Assembly: GCA_001247695.2 (NCBI GenBank)
Contig: LGRX02015321.1
Location: 1 to 10,004, forward strand
Origin: Cymbomonas tetramitiformis
Taxonomy: Eukaryota > Chlorophyta > Pyramimonadophyceae > Pyramimonadales > Pyramimonadaceae
Direction of reading: 5' to 3'
DNA length: 10,004 nt
Within the stretch, counting starts at the first letter, position 1. Each line of letters starts with the position of its first letter. The notes beneath the pieces are model-generated. The model was given only the letters and a program-made list of their open reading frames with translations. It had not been told where the DNA came from and searched no databases. This document shows positions 1 through 6,971 of the stretch, piece after piece. The position numbers and the translations under genes were made by a program.

Positions 1-1
1 G

Positions 2-2820
2 GCTTATGGACACGGGCATGAAGCAAAACCAGAAGCAGCAGCAGCAGCCCCAGCAGCCCCAGCAGCCCCAGCAGCAACAGAAGCAGCAGCAGAAGCAACA
101 CTAGCCCAAGCAACAGCAGGATTGATCGCATCAGCAGCAGCAGCAGCAGCACACACAGAGGAGTCTGACAGCGAGACCGTCAGCCAGAACTTGCTGGGAG
201 GAAAGGCGGTGGATGAGAAGGAAACGCCATCGCCAGGTGAGGACGACCTGTCCAATATCCGTGTGTTAATGCCCGAAGGATGGGAGAGGGACATGGAAAC
301 GGAAGGGTTTTGCGTGGCACGGGTTGAGGGCGTCGAAGTTTCCCCTCAGGAGCACGATGGATGCGTGACCGGGGAGTGGTTGAATTACTTCGCCGACCTG
401 AATTCAGAGGACCGGGATGCACGCTACGACAGTAGTAGGTGGATAGGAGACGTGGATCGGAGGTGTTTTCTGGGGAGGATGATTGCGGAGGTAGGGAGGC
501 AGGTCATTGCAAACCCAGGGTGGAAGCGCACGACCGTGCGCCCGGACGTACTTCGCAAGGGGAAAGGTGGGATGTCTGCGTTGCTGACGCTGCCCGGGGC
601 TGATCTGCAGAGCCCGCATTTAGACGGCACAGAACTATCCCTTATTTTTTGCTTCACTCCAGGGTACCCTGTGGGGATATTTCCGGGTTCTCACATGCGG
701 TGTGGTGCAACGGAGTCCCTTTTTGTAGGGCAGGCATATGAGGTATTAATGTTCCGGCGTGGGGTTTCCACTTTGGGGAAGCCTACCCTGGCTGTTCCTG
801 GCCGACGATTCCGTCGAACGCCGTAAAGCTGGGGCCGAACGTCCGTCGGGGGGCACATTCGTACGTGGATAGGTCATCGGATGTGCCCGTGTACAACCTG
901 ACAGAGTTTACGGTGGAGTACGCAGCTCGCCGGCGAAGCAGGCGCTTGGAAGGCGAGGACGTTGCCAACCTCTTGGGCGTCGACTACAACGTCATCTTCG
1001 ACGGGGGCCTCACAATGTTGGGCTCCGAAGTGATCATCCTCCATACTTCTGTCACGGAGGAGAAGGTGGAGGTCGGCGTGATGGAGACGGGCGCCCTCAA
1101 GACGGTGCCCAGGGCGGAGCTGCAGCCGGTGACGAAAGCGGGCATTCCCGTGAAGGGGAATTTCGTCACCCGGTTTTACGGGCCGAAGAGCGGCCTTATG
1201 GACACGGGCATCAAGCTGCAGGTGTTCGGGGGGGCGGACGTGCTGTACCCCGACAAGACATCGGGCCTGGTCTGCACGGGAATGCCCGTGCTCCTGAAAG
1301 AGGACTACGAAACCCTGCCCATGGCGCACGGTGGGGTGCTGCGCCTGGGGTATGTGCTGCGCACCAACGGCGGCCAGACGCAGGGCCTGGTGTTCCTGCA
1401 AAAAAGCTCGGGGTTTGAGGTGTGGGACTTCCAGGTGCTGCAGTTGCCATTGGGACGTGGATCGGAGGCACTGCTGGTGAGGGACGAGAAGTTCATGGCC
1501 CTTCACCCCCGCGGCAGCAGCAGCAGCAGCAGCAGCTGCAGAAGCTCCCAGGGACGTCAGATTGCCTTGACGCAGGCTGACCTGGAGAAGGAAAAGCGCA
1601 GCTTGATGGCGTTCCGGTACGCCTTTTCTCAGGCAATGGGCGTGATCATTCAGCGGACGCGGGATGCAGCCAAGATGACCGTGGCGCAGATCAGCCGCGA
1701 GGGGGCTGGCGGTGGGGGAAAAGGTGGGGCGCTGACCACCAAGACCCTGCAAAGGGGTATGGCCAGGGAGGTGATCACCTTCAAGTGGTCAGGCAACCGG
1801 GAAGACGGATGCAACTTCCCGAAGCCTGAGGAGCAGAAGGCCAAGAGCGCGCAGAAGACAAGGGCGAAGAGCGTGAGCGGCCACAAGCGGCAGCAGGAGG
1901 AGAAGGTCGCGGCGGAGGAGGAAAAGGCGAAGCAGGCGAAATTGTTGGAGGATGCGGAGAAGATCAAGTACGCCGAGAAGCTCCGCCTGATCGAGCTGAA
2001 GGCGAAGCATGCGGAGGAGAAGGCGCGGAGTTTGGAGAGGGCGATCGGGGGAGCCACTCCAGCTCGGGGGGCCACGGAGGAGCAGGTGAAGCAGGCCGTG
2101 CTCTTGAAGGAGAAGGAGCTCCGGGCGGAGTTGGCGGAGGCCGAGCGGCAAAAGGAGGCGAAGGTGTGCGAGGAGGTTCGCCGTCAGTTGGAGCAGCAGG
2201 GGAAGGAGCGGCTCCAACTGACGGCCGAGTCCGCGGAGGAGCGAGGCCGGCGGATGGCGGCTGAGCATTTCACCGCGCTGCTGGGGGAGAAGGACGAGAG
2301 ACACACGTCCGACCTCAAGCAGGCGTTCGCCTGCAACGCCGACCTGGCGAAGGAACAGTTGAGCAGACAGGGCGCCCATATGGCGCTCATGTTCAACATG
2401 TATTCGCAGTTCACCAGCCTGGTGGCCGGTCGGTCGGGCCAAGGGGAGAACTCCGCCGCCCACGAAGGGATGGTGGCGTGTACCCAGCACCTGCTGAGCA
2501 ACACGGAGCAGGGAGGCCAAAAAGGGAAGCTCAAGGAGCTCATGGCTCCCCCGGCGGTCCCCGGAAAAAGGACCCCGGAAAACCCACCGCAGAAAAAGAT
2601 GCGCGCAGACGAGGTCCGCGAATTTTTATCGGCTTGCCAGAAGGCTGCAAAACAACTCGCAGCCGATCTGAAGAGCGAGAACGTCGATACGGTGGCGGCT
2701 GCGGAGATCGAGCTCAACATCCACAAGGAGATCGTCTCGGGGGGTGTTGATCCCGAAGAAGGCGAGGAGGGCAAGTCCGAGAAGATCCTCGAGCTTTTCC
2801 ACTCGATGGCGGAGAAGTAG
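2..2820 (+). CDS. Large 2OG-Fe(II) dioxygenase-like / coiled-coil protein, 5' partial, one frameshift
   Basis: The frame is open from base 2 (no ATG before base 269, so the start lies upstream) to 826. A second frame is open from 742 to the stop at 2820. Neither downstream frame has its own ATG near its beginning, and the dioxygenase signature spans both, so I read them as one gene with a 1-nt shift at 742-765. In order: an Ala-rich linker (2-160); a dioxygenase domain with HxD (His codon 617, Asp codon 623), a PGSH turn, a distal HFGEAY His (codon 769) and an Arg at 844-849 in NVRRGAHSY that could bind 2-oxoglutarate; an unrecognised beta-rich middle domain (about 950-1500); a run of seven Ser (1516-1536); a charged Lys/Glu/Ala coiled coil (about 1790-2330); and a basic then acidic tail. 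The substrate cannot be told. TET/JBP-like and phytanoyl-CoA-hydroxylase-like families are both possible. The dioxygenase call is by motif only. Confidence 0.6.
27..151 (+). repeat. GCA/CAG-rich low-complexity tract coding for an Ala-rich linker
   Basis: Interrupted GCA, GCC and CCA triplets are read in the frame of the dioxygenase gene as Ala with some Pro, Glu and Thr. The alternative frame would be Gln-rich but meets a stop at about 102, whereas the Ala frame stays open. This is probably a flexible interdomain linker prone to length change. Confidence 0.75.
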
Positions 2821-2883
2821 TTGCTATTTAGTTTTGCTATTCGTTGTTTACTACTTGACAGTACACTTCAAAACAAGTGCATC

Positions 2884-2939
2884 CCACAAGCATTTGTTGC
2901 TGACTGGTTTGCCACAAGCATCCGTTCTTGACTTGTTTC
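2884..2939 (+). repeat. 28-bp imperfect tandem duplication
   Basis: Two adjacent 28-bp units, each starting CCACAAGCAT, lie just after the stop codon of the dioxygenase gene, in what would be its 3' UTR. No function is evident. Confidence 0.7.
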
Positions 2940-2953
2940 CCATGCATGCACAG

Positions 2954-3348
2954 CTCATGATCATGTTTAGTATCATTTCATAAGCATATAACAAACTATA
3001 ACTCAAACCACTCCGAACTTGCTATCTGTTTCGCACGATCACGGGTTAGTCGGGTACACACGTAAGGAAACCCTATCCAATTCAAGCGACACACGGCCGT
3101 TCGGGGCACCCGGCGATGAACCAACAACATTCCGGTCACTCATGATCATTTTGGAAGCATTTCATAAGCATATAACAAACTATAACTCAAACCACTCCGA
3201 ACTTGCTATCTGTTTCGCACTATCACGGGTTAGTCGGGTACATACGTAAGTAAACCCTATCCAATTCAAGCGACACACGGCCGTACGGGGCACCCGGCGA
3301 TGAACCAACGACATTCCGGTCACTCATGATCATTTTGGAAGCATTTCA
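2954..3348 (+). repeat. 184/185-bp tandem repeat, two copies plus a partial third
   Basis: Units begin with CTCATGATCAT at 2954, 3139 and 3323, giving periods of 185 and 184 bp. The first two copies differ at only about ten positions. The third stops after about 26 bp, at CATTTCA. No long open frame runs through the units, so this looks like a short satellite or tandem duplication rather than coding sequence. Confidence 0.9.
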
Positions 3349-3680
3349 AACCAAAAACAAAAAAAAATAAAAATTGGAAGGAGTGGCGTCTTCCAATTTC
3401 GAGCGCTCGTCGTTTTAAATCTTCAAGTATATATGTATTGCGAATTTCTGAAAGTCTAGCATCACCCAAATATCTTATTTTTCGACTGGCGTGTACATTT
3501 TAGAATGGGTGAATGCCAATTTATAAAGTCCGAAATTCACTAAATTCGGAATTTGCATTGTGTTGAACATGCGCCATGCTGAAATAGAGCGGAAATGATG
3601 ATGAGGGTGCGAAGTAACCGATTCAGTTATCTTATTTGGTCATAAACTCAAGATGTATAACCATGAGCATCACCGTGAGC

Positions 3681-3810
3681 CCCCCATGTGACTCCTAATA
3701 CTCAAAATAACGGTGGTCCTTGTGGTAGGACCGCCATTTTCTTCAAGCTTTTGGTGAAATTACACCCCTAAAGCGTGCCGTTCAACCACACACCTAAAGT
3801 CTCATGGGGG
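3681..3810. repeat. Nested foldback (possible small foldback element)
   Basis: The outer arms, 3681-3693 and 3798-3810, pair over 13 bp with one mismatch (CCCCCATGTGACT against AGTCTCATGGGGG). Inside, 3712-3720 pairs with 3727-3735 over nine positions with one mismatch. No convincing target-site duplication flanks the outer arms, so calling it a transposable element would be speculative. Confidence 0.5.
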
Positions 3811-3919
3811 CCGCCATTATAAGAAATAAAATTCATTTATTAACTCATAAATATCATGTGCAAATGTTGCCTGTGCCTCAAATAGTCGATTTAGTGATCG
3901 AAACCGCGCAATTGCCCAT

Positions 3920-3940
3920 TGGTCCGTTGTGGTAGGACCA
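3920..3940. repeat. Second copy of a GGTCC-TTGTGGTA-GGACC hairpin
   Basis: TGGTCC (3920-3925) pairs with GGACCA (3935-3940) around the loop GTTGTGGTA. The same core occurs at 3715-3732 with one base fewer in the loop. Both stem and loop are conserved between the two sites, which chance would rarely give. Confidence 0.55.
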
Positions 3941-4018
3941 TGAATTTGGGTACTACCCTACAAATTTAGGAATCGTAGGTAGGGCCATGTTTGCCTTGTA
4001 TCTACCTTGTGTCTGGAT

Positions 4019-4114
4019 GGCCAAAAACCACGACCAGACATGGCCATGTTTAGTCAGTTTTTCCGCGGCGCAACACAACCCAAGTAGGGCCATGTTTGGT
4101 CGTGGTTTTTGGCC
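4019..4114. repeat. 27-bp inverted repeat with 42-nt spacer
   Basis: 4019-4045 is the reverse complement of 4088-4114 at 26 of 27 positions. The right arm begins with GGCCATGTTT, the 10-mer that recurs throughout 3983-5318. A transcript crossing it would fold into a long stem. It may be the terminal repeats of a short foldback element. Confidence 0.8.
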
Positions 4115-4140
4115 TTACTTACCCCTTACTTACCTTGTAC

Positions 4141-4205
4141 CTACCCAATGTCTAACGCACCATACGTACGCACGTGAATGCATGAATCACTTAGACATTG
4201 GGTAG
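4141..4205. repeat. Perfect 15-bp inverted repeat with 35-nt spacer
   Basis: 4141-4155 (CTACCCAATGTCTAA) is an exact reverse complement of 4191-4205. The right arm ends in TAG immediately before an exon-like stretch, so it could form a splice acceptor. I see no flanking target duplication. Confidence 0.75.
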
Positions 4206-4206
4206 A

Positions 4207-4350
4207 ATTGTGAAGCATCCTTGCATGCAAACTGCGGTGGTTCTTGACCCTCGAGCAGATTTCTTCAAGCAGAATGTCCAGGATGAAAATCCTAGCGAGG
4301 ACGAGCTTGCTAAGTACTTAGGCCTGCAGTACGACATGGCATTTGTGTAG
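4207..4350 (+). other. Exon-like open stretch ending in a stop (gene remnant or last exon)
   Basis: A 47-codon frame (start of the peptide: IVKHPCMQTAVVLDPRADFF) runs from just after a TAG at 4203-4205 to a stop at 4348-4350. Its composition (DEN, SED, LAKYLGL) looks like real protein and stands out from the AT-rich repeats on both sides. There is no convincing start codon and no identifiable upstream exon. VLDPR loosely recalls a motif seen near the C-terminus of hAT transposases, but I would not assign it on that. Confidence 0.3.
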
Positions 4351-4378
4351 TGTAAATAGATAGCATCAGTTTGTGTAT

Positions 4379-4746
4379 ATACATAAACAAGGGTAAGTAT
4401 GGCCCTACCTATCATGTATCTATGCTCAGGTACTGATCGGAAATGGCCATGTTTATACATAAACAAGGGTAAGTAGGGCCCTACCTATCATGTATCTATA
4501 CTCAATTACTAGTCAGGTAAGGCCATGTTTATACATAAACAAGGGTAAGTAGGGCCCTACCTATCATGTATCTATACTCAAGTACAGGGTAAGTATGGCC
4601 ATGTTTATATATAAACAAGGGTACCTATCATGTATCCATGCTCAAGTACAGGGTAAGTATGGCCATGTTTATACATAAACAAGGGTAAGTAGGGCCCTAC
4701 CTATCATGTATCCATGCTCAAGTACAGGGTAAGTATGGCAATGTTT
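4379..4746 (+). repeat. 76-bp satellite, five copies
   Basis: Units start with ATACATAAAC or its variant at 4379, 4455, 4531, 4607 and 4671. The spacing is 76, 76, 76 and 64 bp; the fourth unit has lost 12 bp. Most units contain one or two GGTAAGT sequences, the perfect palindrome GTAGGGCCCTAC, and the stem TGTTTAT-AC-ATAAACA at the unit junction. The whole unit is repeated with no unique spacers, so this is not a CRISPR array. It lies just beyond the 3' end of the minus-strand gene. Confidence 0.92.
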
Positions 4747-4791
4747 GAATGATTTTTCAATTAAAAATATTTACTGAAAGTGTACATTTTT

Positions 4792-5774
4792 CTATTTTTT
4801 GCTCCTCTTGCTCCCTTTCCCTGCAGGACTGTCTACTTTTCTCTTATTTTTGCCTTTTGCAGAAGGAGAAGGAGGCTCTTCCTCCTCCTCGTCCTCCTCC
4901 TCCTCCTTCTCGGACGCATGTGCCGTCTCGGGCGCCGTTTCGTCCTCATCCTCCTCGGCATCCTCCTCGTCCTCCGCGGAGGTTCCCGCCGGTTTAGGCA
5001 CTTTCAGCCCGTCGGGTTTCCCGGAGTGGTAGTACAACAACTCCTTTCCGTCGTCGTACCTTTGTGTTGCGTGCTCCCATGGCACGCAACACAAGAGGCT
5101 CCCCGTAGCGAACCTCCCCTTGAGGAAGGCATCGAGGTGCCTCTTGAACTCTGCCTTCTCAGGCACTTTTTCCTCCACCTGTCCGAACAGGTAGAGTAGT
5201 GCTTTTTTGACCCGGTTCTGGTGGACCGGGTCGTACAGAGTCCAATGGAACTCCGTGATCTGCAAGCACACGCGTAAGTTAGTTCGAAGTGTAAACATGG
5301 CCGAATATGGCCATGTTTAAGCGGTTTCGTAGGAAAACATTGCAGGTAGGGCCATGTTCGGGTCTTACCTTGATGCACAGCTGGTCGCTGGGGAGCCCCC
5401 CGCCACCTGGTGCCCAAAGTGCCATGCCGGCTTCTTGGGCACCGTCTCCACCACCACCCCGCAGAGCAGGGGGGTGTGGACCTGCGGGGTGAGGTCGTCC
5501 TTGTACCAAGAGGTGGGAACATCGGGTGTCCCCGCCTCCCACCTCTTCTCCTCATCCTCCACCTCGTGGTCCTTGCTAGCCATGAGCAAGGCGTGGTCGC
5601 CGACCTTGAGGCGGCCGTGCTCAAGCACCTCCTGTTCGGCCGCCCGCTTTCGGGCTTCGGCCACCTTGAGCCCTTGGCGCTTGGGCGCCATGGGCTCCTT
5701 GCCCTTGCCCGCCATGGCCTCCTTGCCCTTGGGCTCGGCCTTCTCCTTGCCCTTGGGCTCGGCCTTCTCCTTGC
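4792..5774 (-). CDS. Lys/Glu-rich protein of unknown function, two exons, 5' end cut by an LTR element
   Basis: Exon A runs from the retroelement boundary (5772-5774) down to 5369, and exon B from 5259 to the stop at 4792-4794. The protein opens with four 8-residue repeats (KEKAEPKG twice, then KEAMAGKG and KEPMAPKR; nt 5772-5677). A globular part follows containing RLKVGDHALL and CGVVVETVPKKPAWHFGHQ, then after the intron ITEFHWTLYDP. It ends in an acidic stretch and a basic tail (KNKRK, SKRSKK) that looks like a nuclear localisation signal. The coding frame before the intron does not match the frame needed after it. A single extra base in the C6 run at 5396-5401 would reconcile them and give a phase-0 junction. 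No ATG is seen upstream of the repeats, so the true N-terminus should lie beyond the retroelement. I do not recognise the family. Confidence 0.6.
5260..5368 (-). other. Spliceosomal intron, 109 nt, GT-AG
   Basis: On the minus strand the donor is AAG|GTAAGA (5369/5368) and the acceptor is GTGCTTGCAG|ATCACG (5260/5259). Removing it joins two coding stretches in phase 0, provided the upstream 1-nt shift is allowed for. The intron carries a perfect 10-bp inverted repeat, AAACATGGCC (5293-5302) against GGCCATGTTT (5309-5318), plus a copy of GTAGGGCCATGTT at 5346-5358. The same motif recurs in the repeats at 3979-4746. Confidence 0.75.
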
Positions 5775-5984
5775 TGGATGTGACACACCGACAGTCAAAA
5801 TCTGTCACTTGTCACTTCCTATAGTAGGCTGGGTGACCGTCACCAGTAGATGGGAAACACCCGTTAGTATTTATGTGTACCTCTTTTATCAATCTGAGAC
5901 TTTTACCGTTCTGATATCGAAACCCTTAACTCAGGGTTTATTCTCCGTTATCCGATATATACACACCCAACTATATATCTGACA
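5772..5984 (+). repeat. 5' LTR (minimum extent)
   Basis: The first 213 bp match 9792-10004 with four differences (5851, 5853, 5969, 5980), all transitions, giving about 98% identity and implying a fairly recent insertion. The LTR probably continues past 5984, but the second copy is not available for comparison. Near the start it contains GACAG / CTGTC arms around TCAAAAT. Confidence 0.9.
5955..5961 (+). promoter_or_regulatory. Candidate TATA box in the 5' LTR
   Basis: ATATATA lies in the LTR, upstream of gag and in its orientation, with a second CTATATATCT at 5971-5980. Position and sequence fit an LTR promoter, but AT-rich sequence makes such matches cheap. Confidence 0.25.
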
Positions 5985-6097
5985 GGTTTGGCCCCACTTA
6001 CGCTTTATTTAGCCACTGCGACACCGCAAGGATGATTGGCTAAAGCCAGACGCTTGGGATGGAGTGAGGCGCTCCGCGCGTGGGGGTGCCGGCAGTC

Positions 6098-6105
6098 GCG
6101 GGTAT
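6098..6105. repeat. Left 8-bp target-site duplication (GCGGGTAT)
   Basis: GCGGGTAT lies directly outside the left terminal inverted repeat of the DNA transposon and is identical to 6964-6971. Confidence 0.88.
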
Positions 6106-6599
6106 CAGTGTCGCTGTCAAGGCCTAATTGACCGGTCCTGGACCTATCGGACCCCCCAAATCGTGCCTCGGACCTGTTGGGGACCTGTCGCGCGTTTCCG
6201 GTCGGACCTATGAGCAGAATTGGCGATTCTGGCCCTGACCGTGTGGACCTATGCGGGACCTATCCATAATCTGCCACCATTGTACCGGTCCCAGACTGCC
6301 GCGTGGACATATGGGGGACTTATCCCATAATACAACTATTCGTGAGCATCCAAGATCAATATGCATCCGTCCGTTTCTCCTATTCGTCGATATGATATAT
6401 GTGGATTTGCAGACGGTTTCGTTTCGAGGTTTCTTCCCGGGACACTTCACAAAACACACTCGACTTTACTATGCGGCATTCAGCACATCAGATATTTCTC
6501 TTGGTTTTATTTTGTCTTTTTAGTTATTATACAATCATGTTTATGGGTAATGGTACATTAATTTATGTGTGTATTGATTTTGTACTTTATCTCCCATAG

Positions 6600-6691
6600 A
6601 GTATTATGCGCATTACTTTGAATTTAATAATTTTGACGATAATGCCGAAATCTTCGACCTATGTGAATTCGACCTACCCGATACTGTATAA
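6600..6691 (+). other. Exon-like fragment inside the hAT-like element
   Basis: After a pyrimidine-containing stretch and CCATAG (6594-6599), a 29-codon frame opens with YYAHYFEFNNFDDNAEIF and ends at TAA (6689-6691). Its acidic and aromatic composition looks like protein, and the preceding AG could be a splice acceptor. It may be a leftover last exon of a transposase or a captured host exon. It matches no hAT transposase motif I know. Confidence 0.25.
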
Positions 6692-6727
6692 GACTTGAAT
6701 CCGGCCATATATGTGTGTTAAATTCAG

Positions 6728-6768
6728 CTCTCTCTCTCTCTCTCTCTCTATGTGTGTGTGTGTGTGTT
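6728..6768. repeat. Compound (CT)n-(TG)n microsatellite
   Basis: About 11 CT units are followed by A and about 8 TG units, inside the hAT-like element. Likely length-variable; no other role is evident. Confidence 0.95.
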
Positions 6769-6843
6769 AATTCCAGCCCTATATCGATCTCGATATATGA
6801 GATGAATTCAGCCTCGTTCCGATGTTCGGCTGAATTTTTGGTT

Positions 6844-6936
6844 GGACCGTGTGGACCGCTCGCGGACCTATCGACGTTTCATCACGGACCGTGCGGACCG
6901 CTCACGGACCTACGAAATGTTTAAAACGGGACCTAT
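6844..6936 (+). repeat. 42-bp tandem repeat at the right end of the hAT-like element
   Basis: Units start with GGACCG at 6844 and 6886, and a third begins near 6928. Each holds GGACCG, GGACCGCTC and GGACCTA. This multiplies the GGACC-type motif in the subterminal zone, consistent with expansion of transposase-binding sites. Confidence 0.75.
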
Positions 6937-6963
6937 GTCCGATAACTCGTGACAGCGACACTG

Positions 6964-6971
6964 GCGGGTAT
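6964..6971. repeat. Right 8-bp target-site duplication (GCGGGTAT)
   Basis: Identical to 6098-6105 and directly outside the right terminal inverted repeat. Removing 6106-6971 restores an uninterrupted leader sequence of the LTR element. Confidence 0.88.

Larger units (their letters stand above)
3349..3978. other. AT-rich non-coding stretch with small foldbacks
   Basis: I see no credible coding region on either strand here. It opens with an A-rich run, then a hairpin at 3371-3399 with 10-bp arms (AAATTGGAAG / CTTCCAATTT) around a 9-nt loop. The foldbacks at 3681-3810 and 3920-3940 are listed separately. The remainder shows nothing I can name. Confidence 0.6.
6106..6963. mobile_element. hAT-like non-autonomous DNA transposon (858 bp) nested in the LTR element
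   Basis: The ends are perfect 14-bp terminal inverted repeats: CAGTGTCGCTGTCA at 6106-6119 and its reverse complement at 6950-6963. They are flanked by an exact 8-bp duplication, GCGGGTAT. An 8-bp target duplication with ends starting CA(G)TG is the hallmark of the hAT superfamily. No transposase is encoded, so a relative must mobilise it. Both subterminal regions are rich in GGACCTAT, as expected for transposase-binding repeats of hAT elements. It is inserted in the 5' LTR or leader of the retrotransposon, between the TATA-like sequence and gag, and so probably affects gag expression. Confidence 0.88.

Noticed and set aside
122..826. A separate 234-residue gene starting at 122
   Set aside because: Base 122 is TTG, not ATG, and the frame is open to the window edge. 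It reads as the interior of a larger gene.
874..2774. Long open frames on the minus strand opposite the coiled-coil region
   Set aside because: They are Leu/Arg/Ala-rich mirrors of a GC-rich coding strand, without plausible domains.
865..2820. A separate gene starting at 865
   Set aside because: Base 865 is GTG in a eukaryotic context, and the frame is already open from 742, carrying the second half of the dioxygenase motif.
4379..4746. CRISPR array
   Set aside because: The whole 76-bp unit repeats without distinct spacers, and the sequence is eukaryotic.
5775..5808. N-terminal extension of the minus-strand gene into the LTR
   Set aside because: The apparent start is GTG within LTR sequence that is repeated at 9792, so it belongs to the insertion.
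5354..5982. Plus-strand frames opposite the minus-strand gene
   Set aside because: Shadows with low-complexity Leu/Ser/Pro content. They run into the LTR and conflict with the intron and exon structure.
6208..6599. Small genes inside the hAT-like element
   Set aside because: Several short overlapping frames with no recognisable motif, mostly reflecting AT-rich sequence.
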